Shown piece after piece: positions 7,065 to 14,706 of a DNA stretch of 18,040 nt. Made by a program: the position numbers and the translations under genes. Location of the stretch: positions 1-18,040 of the forward strand of contig JBGOTQ010000132.1 in assembly GCA_041476565.1 (NCBI GenBank), in the 5' to 3' direction. Positions within the stretch are counted from its first letter, which is position 1. Each line of letters starts with the position of its first letter. This stretch comes from DATKMG01 sp041476565 (GTDB lineage: Bacteria; Acidobacteriota; Terriglobia; Versatilivoradales; Versatilivoraceae). Under the pieces are notes generated by a model. That model was given only the letters and a program-made list of their open reading frames with translations, was not told where the DNA came from and searched no databases.

Positions 7065-8270
7065 ATGAGTTCCGAACGAATGTTGTTTACCAGTGAGTCC
7101 GTTTCTGAAGGTCATCCTGACAAGGTGGCGGACCAGATCTCCGATGCTGTTCTTGATGCTTTTCTGGCTGGAGATCCCAATTCACGGGTCGCTTGCGAGT
7201 CGCTAGTCACCACGGACTATTGCATTGTGGCGGGCGAGATCACTTCGCTTGCCGAAGTCGACATCGCAGGCGTGGTTCGCGAGACGATCCGGCAAATAGG
7301 ATACACTGAGGAAGGTGTCGGATTCAGTCATAAGACCTGCAAAGTGGATGTGAAGATCCATCCCCAATCCCCCGATATCTCCCAAGGAGTCACAGAAGGA
7401 GAAGGACTGTACAAGGAGCAGGGAGCGGGCGATCAGGGTCTGATGTTTGGATACGCTTGTGATGAGACCCCGGAGTTGATGCCAACCCCGATCATTTTTG
7501 CTCACAAGCTGGTTCAAAGGCTGGCGGAGCTTCGCAAGAATAGGACCTTGCCGTATATACGTCCGGATAGCAAGAGTCAGGTCACCGTCGAATATGCGAA
7601 TGGTCACCCTGTCCGTGTTGATAGCATTGTCATTTCCACCCAACATGCAGAGGGAATCCCCCACAGCCAGATCCTGGGCGACATGGTCGAATCTGTAGTC
7701 AAAGCTGTGATCCCGGGTCATTTGATCGACGGCAAGACAAGGTACTTTGTCAATCCGACCGGACAGTTTGTCGTTGGCGGTCCCTGTGGGGACACGGGAC
7801 TGACAGGCAGGAAGATTATCGTCGACAGCTACGGCGGCTGGGCTCGCCATGGCGGAGGGGCCTTCTCAGGAAAGGACCCTTCGAAGGTAGATCGCAGTGC
7901 CGCTTATGCGGCTCGCTATGTCGCGAAAAACGTCGTTGCTGCCGGATTAGCCAACCAGTGCGAGGTCCAATTGGCATATGCCATAGGCGTTGCAGAGCCC
8001 GTATCCATCCTGGTGGATACCTTTGGAACTGGCAAGTTACCCCAGGACGAACTCGTCGGGATCCTGCGAGAAACGTTCAGTTTGCGTCCCAAAGGTATTA
8101 TCGACATGTTGGATTTGAAGCGTCCTATTTACCGAGCCACCGCAGCCTATGGCCACTTCGGGCGCCCTTCTACTGATGACGGGTTTTTCACTTGGGAGAG
8201 GACCGACAAGGCGGAGAAGTTATCATCCTTGGCATCCCGCGCCACGGTGGGTCTGCGTCAATCTTTCTGA
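7065..8270 (+). CDS. metK: S-adenosylmethionine synthetase
   Basis: The 401-residue product is full length for MetK, which joins ATP and methionine to form S-adenosylmethionine in the cytoplasm as a tetramer. Diagnostic motifs are all present: FTSESVSEGHPDK (8-20) with the catalytic histidine, GAGDQGLMFGYA (120-131), and the glycine-rich loop GGGAFSGKDPSKVDRSAAY in the second half. An in-frame GTG at 7050 exists, but it overlaps the AAGGAG Shine-Dalgarno at 7045-7050. I therefore start at the ATG at 7065, which also gives the usual short lead before FTSESVSEGHPDK. The gene has its own promoter and no obvious partner; the next gene is convergent. Confidence 0.97.
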   Translation: MSSERMLFTSESVSEGHPDKVADQISDAVLDAFLAGDPNSRVACESLVTTDYCIVAGEITSLAEVDIAGVVRETIRQIGYTEEGVGFSHKTCKVDVKIHPQSPDISQGVTEGEGLYKEQGAGDQGLMFGYACDETPELMPTPIIFAHKLVQRLAELRKNRTLPYIRPDSKSQVTVEYANGHPVRVDSIVISTQHAEGIPHSQILGDMVESVVKAVIPGHLIDGKTRYFVNPTGQFVVGGPCGDTGLTGRKIIVDSYGGWARHGGGAFSGKDPSKVDRSAAYAARYVAKNVVAAGLANQCEVQLAYAIGVAEPVSILVDTFGTGKLPQDELVGILRETFSLRPKGIIDMLDLKRPIYRATAAYGHFGRPSTDDGFFTWERTDKAEKLSSLASRATVGLRQSF

Positions 8271-8356
8271 TGACAGGCTCGATACGTGGGACCCGGTTAC
8301 AGGATTCCAGAGAAAACCGCCAAAAAGGAAGCCCAACATACATCCCGCAGTGAGGA

Positions 8357-9058
8357 TCAGGTCGTCGTCGCGTTGGGTTTAAAGTAGCGGAGCAGATTGT
8401 AAGCTCCCAATCCAATGAGCAAGAAGGGCCAGCCTCGCAAAAAGAAACGGATCGTTCCCGGAACATACTGATTTACTAGGAACATCGTGCCAAGTCCAAT
8501 AGCAAGCGCCCCGGACCAGATTTCTGAAAATCGAAGCTTATCGAAAGGCGTCATCACTATGACCCCCTTCAAGGCCAGGGTTCTCTTCTTGCTTATATGA
8601 TAGGCTTCCAAGGGCATGTAGAGGTACAGAGCAATAGCCAGAATCACCAGCATGGGGCTATATTGTTCTGCTTCTCCTGAACTGGCGATCGAAACTAAAG
8701 TTCCAAAGACCAGCACCTGAAGGAACGCCCGAAGATATTCTCCATTGCAGATTGCTCCCACACCCGGAATCAGCCCCAAGACAAAACAGACACCGGGAGA
8801 ACAGTAAGGGTAACCTCTTTCTGGCGGAATGAGTGAAGGCGGGGCTACTCCCGGCAAACCCCCTGAACTTTGGCCGTCCGCGACCGACCCCACTGGACTC
8901 GGTGGGCGCTGAGGAGAGGGCGATGAACTAAGTTGTGCAACACAGATCGGACAAACAACTCGGGAGTCGATGGTTTGCTGGCAATCAGCGCAAATGGCTA
9001 TCCCGCAATTCGTGCAATACGCCGTGGCGGCCGTCTCAGGATGCTGGGAACACTGCAT
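8357..9058 (-). CDS. B-box-type zinc-finger integral membrane protein
   Basis: The 233-residue product begins with a compact zinc-binding module: C3, H6, C15, C18, C23, C26, C36 and C39, arranged as CxxH/CxxC/CxxC/CxxC pairs like a B-box or related finger. A Pro/Ser-rich linker (about 44-82) follows. The rest is hydrophobic, with about four or five membrane segments (about 88-104, 111-125, 136-153, 183-198 and 209-224). The SPGVCFVLGLIPGVGAICNG stretch resembles the PGxGxxYNG motif of TM2-like proteins. I chose the ATG at 9058 because GGGAGGA lies 6 nt upstream and the finger starts at once; an upstream ATG at 9112 has no Shine-Dalgarno. The function is unknown. It is the last gene of a probable bactofilin-methyltransferase unit, about 96 bp downstream of the methyltransferase. 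Confidence 0.78.
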   Translation of the reverse strand: MQCSQHPETAATAYCTNCGIAICADCQQTIDSRVVCPICVAQLSSSPSPQRPPSPVGSVADGQSSGGLPGVAPPSLIPPERGYPYCSPGVCFVLGLIPGVGAICNGEYLRAFLQVLVFGTLVSIASSGEAEQYSPMLVILAIALYLYMPLEAYHISKKRTLALKGVIVMTPFDKLRFSEIWSGALAIGLGTMFLVNQYVPGTIRFFLRGWPFLLIGLGAYNLLRYFKPNATTT

Positions 9059-9154
9059 AAGTCCTCCCCATAAGGCTCTGGGGTCTTTTTCATATGACCC
9101 TCTACCCATCATAAACGAGGCACGACGACCAAAAGTTCAAAGATTGTGAAGGGC

Positions 9155-9853
9155 TTATTCCTTCTTTAGTAAGACCTCGAGGATGTTGTGCTTGAGCAAA
9201 TGAAACTTCATCCCGGGGTAGTCGACAAAAAGCTGCGTGATATCCCTCGTTTGATAGGTCTTTTTGAACTCAAGGAATACCCCCGAGGGAATATACTCCA
9301 GCGAGCAATCCTCGACCAGACGATACTTCCTGATGGGTGTAAGCCCCGGTGGGTTCTGGGTGTGGACAAAGGCCAGAACGCACCCCCCCAACTTTGTCAT
9401 AAGCGTGATTCTCTGGACGAACGATCTTGCAAATTTCGGGTCGATAAAATTCAGAAGATCCCAGATAATGACTCCATCGAAAGTGCCTTCAGGATAGTCC
9501 AGATTCTCTTTCAGAAATCGGGGCTCATCGAACAGCATCTGGCCCTCTACCAGATTCCAATAGCGATGATTCTGATAGGAACCAACCAAATCTTCAACAT
9601 GGACTTTCACCCCCAAGTTGAAGAAGTATTCCACATTGGAGCCGATCAGTGCCCCGAGATCCAGGATGACCGGACGGTCCTTCCGGGAGAGTATCTCCAG
9701 GAATTCTCTGAAGACTTTTGTAGGAAAGATTGGATTGGCCGGTCTCGAACCTGCTCGGTCGATCTCCGGCGCCCTGCCGCGAGACGGGCTTGCCACCGGA
9801 GCTTTCGAGGAGGCTTGTCCCGTCTGGCGGAAACGATCAAAGAGATTTTTCAT
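9155..9853 (-). CDS. Class I SAM-dependent methyltransferase-like protein
   Basis: The 232-residue product has a disordered, Ser/Arg/Pro-rich N-terminus (about 10-42) and a Rossmann-type domain. Motif I reads PVILDLGALIGSNVEYF (61-77), the acidic post-I position is VHVEDL (84-89), motif IV is FDGVIIWDLLNFI (125-137), and LGGCVLAF (155-162) follows. This pattern fits a methyltransferase using S-adenosylmethionine, but the target is unknown, and motif I (LGALIGSN) is less glycine-rich than usual, so loss of activity is possible. The start has only a weak AGGG nearby. It sits 37 bp after the bactofilin gene on the same strand, which suggests co-transcription. Confidence 0.72.
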   Translation of the reverse strand: MKNLFDRFRQTGQASSKAPVASPSRGRAPEIDRAGSRPANPIFPTKVFREFLEILSRKDRPVILDLGALIGSNVEYFFNLGVKVHVEDLVGSYQNHRYWNLVEGQMLFDEPRFLKENLDYPEGTFDGVIIWDLLNFIDPKFARSFVQRITLMTKLGGCVLAFVHTQNPPGLTPIRKYRLVEDCSLEYIPSGVFLEFKKTYQTRDITQLFVDYPGMKFHLLKHNILEVLLKKE

Positions 9854-9890
9854 TCCCTGCGAGCGATTTCACTTCAGCCCGTCTCGAGCA

Positions 9891-10430
9891 TTATTTGATT
9901 AGAGTCTTCAAAGGAACGGGATCAACACTGGGTTTGACAGTTTCAGGCCTGGAAAACTCCACCTTCTTGGGCTCTTCCGAGCCTTTCTGCATATCCACGC
10001 TTCCTTTAAAATGGGCCCCGTCCGCAATTGAAATCCGTGGCGACTTGATATCTCCAACGACCGAACCGGAAGCCCGTATTTCCACAATTTCACTGCCCGT
10101 GATGTTTCCGACTACACTCCCGATTATAGTCACATTCTTAGCATATACCTCCGCATTGATCCTCCCGTTAGGTCCAATTACCAGGTTGTGGGCTTTCAAC
10201 TCGATTCTTCCTTCCACGCGGCCTTCGATGGTAAGGTCTTCGTCCCCGCTTAGCTCTCCCTTGATATAAACAGATTTACCAATGTTGACGACTTCTTCCC
10301 GAATAGGATTCGGTCTGGGTTCAAAGCGTGGTTCCATAGGTTTTTTCTCCTCAAATGGACTCAATGGGGGTTCCTCCTTTCGATTGACAAAGGGATCTTT
10401 TTCTTCTTCGGTTTTCCTGGTTCTCCACAT
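9891..10430 (-). CDS. Bactofilin family protein (polymer-forming cytoskeletal)
   Basis: The 179-residue product has a charged, Pro-rich N-terminal tail (about 1-46), the bactofilin beta-helix core (about 48-148), and a short C-terminal tail. The core shows the expected repeats of small hydrophobic turns: NIGKSVYIKGELSGDEDLTI, VEGRIE, LVIGPNGRINAEVYAKNVTI, and GSVVGDIKSPRISI. Bactofilins self-assemble without nucleotide into filaments that organise envelope synthesis, stalks or chromosome partitioning. Both tails are longer than in minimal members. The ATG follows GGGAGG at 7 nt. It is the first gene of a probable unit with the methyltransferase-like gene and the zinc-finger membrane protein. 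Confidence 0.92.
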   Translation of the reverse strand: MWRTRKTEEEKDPFVNRKEEPPLSPFEEKKPMEPRFEPRPNPIREEVVNIGKSVYIKGELSGDEDLTIEGRVEGRIELKAHNLVIGPNGRINAEVYAKNVTIIGSVVGNITGSEIVEIRASGSVVGDIKSPRISIADGAHFKGSVDMQKGSEEPKKVEFSRPETVKPSVDPVPLKTLIK

Positions 10431-11093
10431 GAGAAATCCTCCCAGCCAGGGCCTGTGGGCCAGCAGATGAACGATATAACTAGGCTGGCAGCATCTTAAT
10501 CCTATACCCTACCACATTAGACTTTTCCCTGCTTCAGGAATTTTTCGGCCGGCTAAGCCGAAGAACCTTCTGAGCGCCGAGGAACCTGGACCGATTTGCT
10601 GCGCGAAGTATTATCTCATCCTTGTCCACCAAACCTTTTCGGTAAATGGTATGGCATACAATACACCCAATTCACTGAATCATTATGTCTGGTTTGGAAA
10701 ATAACAAGTGCAAGTAAAGGTAACTTCAAAAATGAACTGGCACCTTCGTGTACTGAGTTCGAGGTGATAGGCTGGCACTAGTGACGGGTTTGGACGACGG
10801 TTTTCCGAATCGAGTTTCTTGTCCATAGGCACCTTCCTCTGTCCCCATAATAGAAGACTTATAGAAACATTAGACGCCCCAAACATTCCAAAGCTAGGTC
10901 ACCCAAAGAGGTGAATATTACTGAGTGGTTGAAATGGGAGTATGAGAGGCTGGAAGCTGGTAAGAGTTCCCGCGTACTCTTCTTTGGGCTGGTCAATAGC
11001 ATTCCCGCTATCTTCAATCGGGGGTACGGACTAAGAATCCAAATCGAAATGTAAACTCCCAATACCCCCTTTGGGTTTCCTCAGTTGGATGAT
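10431..11093. other. Long intergenic region, largely unexplained
   Basis: About 660 bp lie between two minus-strand genes. There is a short hairpin TTCGGC/GCCGAA (about 10545-10563) with no T-run, an 11-bp GTATG-G-CATAC inverted repeat near 10648, and one small protein-like ORF (10911-11054, listed separately). No tRNA, terminator or insertion sequence is evident. The bactofilin promoter should be in the left part, but no pair of boxes stands out. Confidence 0.5.
10911..11054 (+). CDS. Candidate small protein, 47 aa
   Basis: A GTG-started frame encodes 47 residues with a protein-like composition: an amphipathic, Trp/Glu/Lys-rich first half (ITEWLKWEYERLEAGK) and a more hydrophobic second half (RVLFFGLVNSIPAIFNRG). 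AAAGAGG immediately precedes the GTG but is too close to be an ideal Shine-Dalgarno. The frame stays open upstream to a TAG near 10850 without an ATG, so this may equally be the tail of a decayed gene. I recognise no family. Confidence 0.25.
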   Translation: MNITEWLKWEYERLEAGKSSRVLFFGLVNSIPAIFNRGYGLRIQIEM

Positions 11094-12056
11094 TTATTTC
11101 TTTTGCTGATCCGAGGGCTTGCCTTGGTTCTGATGAGGGGAAGAGGGTTCGACAGCCTTGGTCTGCCTGGTGATTGCAGTTCCCTCGCGTAGCGTCTGCT
11201 GGATTCGCTGTATGGCCCGGGAGACCTCACTCTGGGAAGGAGTGTTGACATCCGGCTGACTGGCCAGAAAATTGGCCAAGCGTTGAATATCTTGTTCCAA
11301 TTGCCACTCATTTGTTTCCAGCAATGACAATCCTTGCTGCAGCAGATTGTTCCGTCGCTCCGTATCGCGGTTCAGGCCCTTGAGCTTTCCGTTCTCGTCG
11401 CGCAACCGTTTCAATTCAGCTTCCTTTTGGGTTGACAATTGTGAGAGGCTTGTCTCCAAAGTGCTCTTGTCGGACTGCAGAGAGCTTAGCTGAGATTGGA
11501 GCTGCTCCGTTTTGTCTTGAGTTTGCCGGTACAACTGAGAGAGTTGATCATATTGTTGCTGGAGCCTGTTTTGTTCATCCCTCATCTTGCCGAGTGAACT
11601 CTCAAATCCGGCCATTTCTTTCTTTCGGATGGCCAAAATCGACTTTAGTTCCCCAGCCAAGTCATTCTTATTGGCGACACCAGTTTCCAGACGGAAGGCG
11701 GCGTTTTGACAATCGGTTTTCTCCTGGGTCAGGACTGCAATCTCTTTCCGGTAAGAGGCAATGGTTTCTTCGGCCTTGTTCAATTGTTGAGTCAGATTCA
11801 GGTAGATCTCCTGATCGACTGCAACTGGAGATTGAAGCATTTTCGTCAGCGAGCCCTTCTTGTATGAGGAATAGGACAGGAATAACATGGCCGCGGCAAC
11901 CACCAGGACTTTCAGCGCTCCGAAGCGTGTTCGTACCCCAAGACCGAAAACCCAAAATTCGGTGCTTTTCCGACCTAATCCGACCAAACTTCCGATTCCC
12001 AAGTACAGTGCGCCCAGACCTAAGACCAGGAGCAGTGACGGGACCAGCTTATCCAT
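11094..12056 (-). CDS. Membrane-anchored coiled-coil protein
   Basis: The 320-residue product has two N-terminal membrane segments (about 5-27 and 46-62), then a very long Gln/Glu/Lys/Leu-rich coiled coil (about 80-270) with regular heptads, for instance around QNRLQQQYDQLSQLYRQTQD. A Pro/Gln/Lys-rich tail without structure (about 295-320) ends it. Topology would put the coiled coil on one side of the inner membrane as a tether or scaffold. I recognise no specific family, and no enzymatic motif is visible. The ATG follows AAAGGAGGT, a strong Shine-Dalgarno. It appears monocistronic: about 660 bp of non-coding DNA follows and the ferredoxin gene diverges upstream. Confidence 0.78.
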   Translation of the reverse strand: MDKLVPSLLLVLGLGALYLGIGSLVGLGRKSTEFWVFGLGVRTRFGALKVLVVAAAMLFLSYSSYKKGSLTKMLQSPVAVDQEIYLNLTQQLNKAEETIASYRKEIAVLTQEKTDCQNAAFRLETGVANKNDLAGELKSILAIRKKEMAGFESSLGKMRDEQNRLQQQYDQLSQLYRQTQDKTEQLQSQLSSLQSDKSTLETSLSQLSTQKEAELKRLRDENGKLKGLNRDTERRNNLLQQGLSLLETNEWQLEQDIQRLANFLASQPDVNTPSQSEVSRAIQRIQQTLREGTAITRQTKAVEPSSPHQNQGKPSDQQKK

Positions 12057-12363
12057 CGAGACCTCCTTTGACCCCCAACGAGTTTACATCTTTAGCTTTT
12101 AGCCTCAAAAAGAAAATGGGCGGATTGCAACGGCGCATGGTGAGTGTCCTCGACCGTGAATTGTGCCGGAGATGATTCACCCAGGGATTACATTCCTCTC
12201 CGAATCTGCACGCAAGCAGTTAACTCTCCTGAGTTCGCGCCCATCAGGATCACGGGCATTGACGGGCAGTGGCCCATCTGTGTTATCATTTTTGATAGAA
12301 TAAACACCGAGTTAAAGAAGCTAAGCCCATGGGACCCTGACTCGCATTGGTGCTGGAGGACTG
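12057..12363. other. Divergent intergenic region, coiled-coil gene / ferredoxin gene
   Basis: About 307 bp between two divergently read genes. It holds a candidate plus-strand promoter (12259-12289). On the minus strand I see the strong Shine-Dalgarno of the coiled-coil gene but no good promoter. No other gene is evident. Confidence 0.5.
12259..12289 (+). promoter_or_regulatory. Possible extended -10 promoter of the ferredoxin gene
   Basis: TTGACG (12259-12264) and TATCAT (12284-12289) are 19 nt apart, long for sigma70, but a TG dinucleotide at 12281-12282 gives an extended -10 element. The leader would be about 70 nt. Confidence 0.35.
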
Positions 12364-12723
12364 ATGTTGCCACTTGAAACCATTCAAGCTTTGCCCAAGC
12401 TGGAGCCAAAATCTGTCGGAATTGAGACGCCACGCAAGAAAAAGCCCAAGGAGATCGCTCTTATCACCGAATGCTGCACGGGTTGTGCAGGTTCTCCCGC
12501 TTGTGTTCCTTACTGTCCGGTGGCCGATTGCATGTTCTGGGTTCCGGACGAGGATCATCCCCCCTTCGGACATATTGAGGTGGAGCCGCAACTCTGTATC
12601 GGCTGCAAGAAATGCACCAGCAAAGGGCCGGATGGTTCATTTCTGGATGGATGCCCCTGGGACGCCATTGAAATGGTGCCGATTGAGGAAATAGAGGCTG
12701 TCATTGGTAAGATGAGCTACTGA
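12364..12723 (+). CDS. Small ferredoxin with two [4Fe-4S] cluster motifs
   Basis: The 119-residue product carries two cysteine groups. The first is C38-x2-C41-x5-C47-x3-C51-P, with extra cysteines C37 and C56. The second is C78-x2-C81-x2-C84-x12-C97-P. Both end in the CP typical of bacterial 2[4Fe-4S] ferredoxins, but each has an insertion compared with the canonical CxxCxxCxxxCP. It should be a soluble cytoplasmic electron carrier; its redox partners are not identifiable here. The ATG follows GGAGG at 4 nt. Its last seven bases overlap the end of the convergent HEAT gene. It is not part of the oxidase transcription unit, which runs the other way. Confidence 0.85.
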   Translation: MLPLETIQALPKLEPKSVGIETPRKKKPKEIALITECCTGCAGSPACVPYCPVADCMFWVPDEDHPPFGHIEVEPQLCIGCKKCTSKGPDGSFLDGCPWDAIEMVPIEEIEAVIGKMSY

Positions 12724-13562
12724 ATCCGGACAGGGCTGGCAGGCAAGTTGCTTCGTTCTTTGATGGTTTTGACGGTCAGCACTGCTTGTTGCCTGACCCT
12801 TTCACTCATCTGAGGTATCCTGCCCGCGAAACGTTCGACCTCGGGCAAATCCGGAGGTTCTCCCACCAGGAAAAGTGCTCTCAGAGCTTCCCAAACCTGA
12901 GTTTCAGACGGAGAAATCAGTGCAATTGATTCCCCGCAAGTCACCAGGTTCTTGTCTTGGACGCTTGCTTTCGAAAAAAAACCCGGCGTGGGCGAGTGCA
13001 CGTCGAGTGTTCTGTGGGGCCATGTTTGAATCCGAGCCACGAGGGTCCCGGTATTCACCCGCTCACCCTCCTTCAACTGAAAGGAAATACGACCGTCCTG
13101 AGGAGTTGTGAGCAGGTAAGGGCGAAGCATTGACAAGATCTCCGGCTTTCCCTGCGAGTCTCCGAAACATACCAATGCCAGTGCGGCATTGCGACGCACG
13201 AGAGGATCCGCGTCCTGAACCAAAGACGTAAGTTTCTGGTGAAACGAACTGGATTGATTATCCTGACCCATCAGCCAGGCAGCCAATGCCCTTACTTCCG
13301 GGACGGAGACCGTGGAGAGTCGCTCGACCTCCGGATACCATCGTCGCACAGACTCACCCCGGCTCATCCTGTCAGAAATCTGGACCAAAGCATGCTGGAT
13401 CCTGCGAGGTTTGGAGGCATCGTGAAGAAACCCCTCGATTTCACTATCAGTCAACGGCTTTCCAAACCAGACGCCTCTCCAGAATAAATAGGGAACCAGT
13501 ACCATCAGGAAAACAGTCCCGTAGATCAGGAACAAATGTTTCCGCTTTCTATTCTGATTCAT
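12717..13562 (-). CDS. Membrane-anchored HEAT-repeat protein with barrel-sandwich-like segment
   Basis: The 281-residue product has one N-terminal membrane segment (about 9-27). Helical HEAT-like repeats follow (about 55-150), including ADPLVRRNAALALVCFGD (118-135). A beta segment (about 157-218) reads like a biotinyl/lipoyl or HlyD barrel-sandwich with two half-motifs: DGRISFQLKEGERVNTGTLV, then DVHSPTPGFFSKASVQ...CGESIALISP. The C-terminus returns to helices (about 222-270). No attachment lysine in an MKM or DKA turn is visible, so it is probably not a cofactor carrier. It is the last gene of the oxidase cluster, 84 bp after the DUF420 gene, and may be a scaffold for oxidase assembly; that is inference. 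It overlaps the ferredoxin gene tail to tail by 7 bp. Confidence 0.72.
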   Translation of the reverse strand: MNQNRKRKHLFLIYGTVFLMVLVPYLFWRGVWFGKPLTDSEIEGFLHDASKPRRIQHALVQISDRMSRGESVRRWYPEVERLSTVSVPEVRALAAWLMGQDNQSSSFHQKLTSLVQDADPLVRRNAALALVCFGDSQGKPEILSMLRPYLLTTPQDGRISFQLKEGERVNTGTLVARIQTWPHRTLDVHSPTPGFFSKASVQDKNLVTCGESIALISPSETQVWEALRALFLVGEPPDLPEVERFAGRIPQMSERVRQQAVLTVKTIKERSNLPASPVRIQ

Positions 13563-13646
13563 GTTCTTTCCCTATCGAGGGAGGAAACTCCCGCATCAAA
13601 ACTTGCTGTCCGGTCTCCGGTCTGATGCGAGTCCTTCGTTCCTGTC

Positions 13647-14060
13647 TCACATCTTGTACAGCATCCAGTAGATCATCACGCCCGTTATGGAGACGTAAAG
13701 CCAGATGGGTAATGTCCAGCGAGCGATGCGCTTGTGCTTGTCAAATCGCTTTTTCCAGGCTCTATACAGGGTGGTTAGAGCCAAAGGGACTATGACAGCA
13801 GCTAGTAGCGTGTGACTGGACAATATGGAGAAGTAAACCACGCGGATAATCCCAGTGCCGCGAAATCGCACCGAACCAACCTGCCAGTGATAAATCAAAT
13901 AAGAAATCAGGAAGAGAGTCGAACTGGTAAGAGCCAGCAGCATGCAGGTCTTGTGAGCGGGGATGCGCTTCTGCCGAATGGAATAGTAACCCAGCAGAAG
14001 CAGGACGGCACTGGTTCCATTCAGCATGGCGTTCAGGGTGGGAAGAAAAAGCAACGTCAT
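13647..14060 (-). CDS. DUF420 family membrane protein, oxidase assembly (CtaM-like)
   Basis: The 137-residue product has about four membrane helices with histidines near their ends: H36 (IPAHK), H58 (IYHWQ), H83 (SSHTLLA) and H109 (DKHKRIARWTLPIWLYVS). This layout and the closing YVSITGVMIYWMLY match DUF420. The family includes Staphylococcus aureus CtaM, which is needed for aa3 oxidase activity. The histidines suggest haem or copper handling. The ATG overlaps the SCO1 stop codon as ATGA, with no Shine-Dalgarno of its own, so its translation is likely coupled to SCO1. Confidence 0.85.
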   Translation of the reverse strand: MTLLFLPTLNAMLNGTSAVLLLLGYYSIRQKRIPAHKTCMLLALTSSTLFLISYLIYHWQVGSVRFRGTGIIRVVYFSILSSHTLLAAVIVPLALTTLYRAWKKRFDKHKRIARWTLPIWLYVSITGVMIYWMLYKM

Positions 14061-14695
14061 GAGGAGATCGGTTCTTTCAAGAGCAAATGGACATCAGCCA
14101 GAAGTTTTCCAAGGCTCTCCTCGTCAGAGCTATCGTAATACCCCCTCAAGCGCCCTATTCGGTCCACCAGCATGAAACGCGTCGAATGAAGCAGGACATC
14201 ATCCACCCCTCCCACCAGGAATCCCTCTTTGGCAAGCCGGTGTATATCCGACTTGTCCCCGGTGAGAAAATACCAGCGGTCACTTTGCGCGTGGAAACGG
14301 ATGGCATAATCGGAAAGGACAGCCGGCGTGTCATTGGAAGGGTCAACGGTTATGGAAACCAGCCGGGTTTCAGGGTAGTTGGCCAGGCTTCGCTGCAGGT
14401 CCGCCATTCGGGCACTCATTCGTGGGCACGGACCGGGGCAAGTGGTAAAGAAAAAGTCGGCAACCCAGACCTTTCCTCGCATGTCATTCAGACTTAGCGG
14501 TCTTCCGTTTTTTTCGGTGAGTACGAATGAAGGAAGATAACCATAAATGGGGAGAACTTCTTGCCGACTGTTGGCAGAGATCCTTTGTTTTAACAACAAA
14601 TGAAGCCAGACAAACCCAGCCAGCGAAACCAGCAGCAAGCAGATCGACGAAACCAGTAGGACCCTCCTCAAGCGGTGCGACGATTTCGAGATCAT
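14057..14695 (-). CDS. SCO1/SenC copper chaperone
   Basis: The 212-residue product has one N-terminal membrane anchor (about 11-32) and a periplasmic thioredoxin-like domain. The copper ligands are complete: C86-P-G-P-C90 and H170 (LLHSTRF). Family landmarks FVLTEKNG, RGKVWVADFFFTTCPGPCP and SITVDPSNDTP are present. SCO proteins deliver or reduce copper for the CuA centre of oxidase subunit II, which fits the neighbouring cytochrome oxidase genes. A strong AGAGGAGG lies 5 nt before the ATG. It starts 11 bp after the 94-aa membrane protein gene and overlaps DUF420 by 4 bp, so these genes form a tight unit. Confidence 0.94.
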   Translation of the reverse strand: MISKSSHRLRRVLLVSSICLLLVSLAGFVWLHLLLKQRISANSRQEVLPIYGYLPSFVLTEKNGRPLSLNDMRGKVWVADFFFTTCPGPCPRMSARMADLQRSLANYPETRLVSITVDPSNDTPAVLSDYAIRFHAQSDRWYFLTGDKSDIHRLAKEGFLVGGVDDVLLHSTRFMLVDRIGRLRGYYDSSDEESLGKLLADVHLLLKEPISS

Positions 14696-14706
14696 GAGTG
14701 CCTCCT

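Noticed and set aside
7203..7850. 215-aa minus-strand frame inside metK
   Set aside because: It is wholly antisense to the conserved metK reading frame and shows no family resemblance.
9188..9898. 236-aa plus-strand frame opposite the methyltransferase gene
   Set aside because: Antisense shadow; the minus-strand protein has recognisable methyltransferase motifs and fits the gene order.
10545..10563. TTCGGC/GCCGAA hairpin as a terminator
   Set aside because: No T-run follows the stem on either strand and no gene ends nearby in the right direction.
11432..12175. 247-aa plus-strand frame opposite the coiled-coil gene
   Set aside because: Its Ser/Arg/Pro-rich translation is what antisense reading of a Gln/Leu/Lys-rich coiled coil would give, and it has no Shine-Dalgarno.
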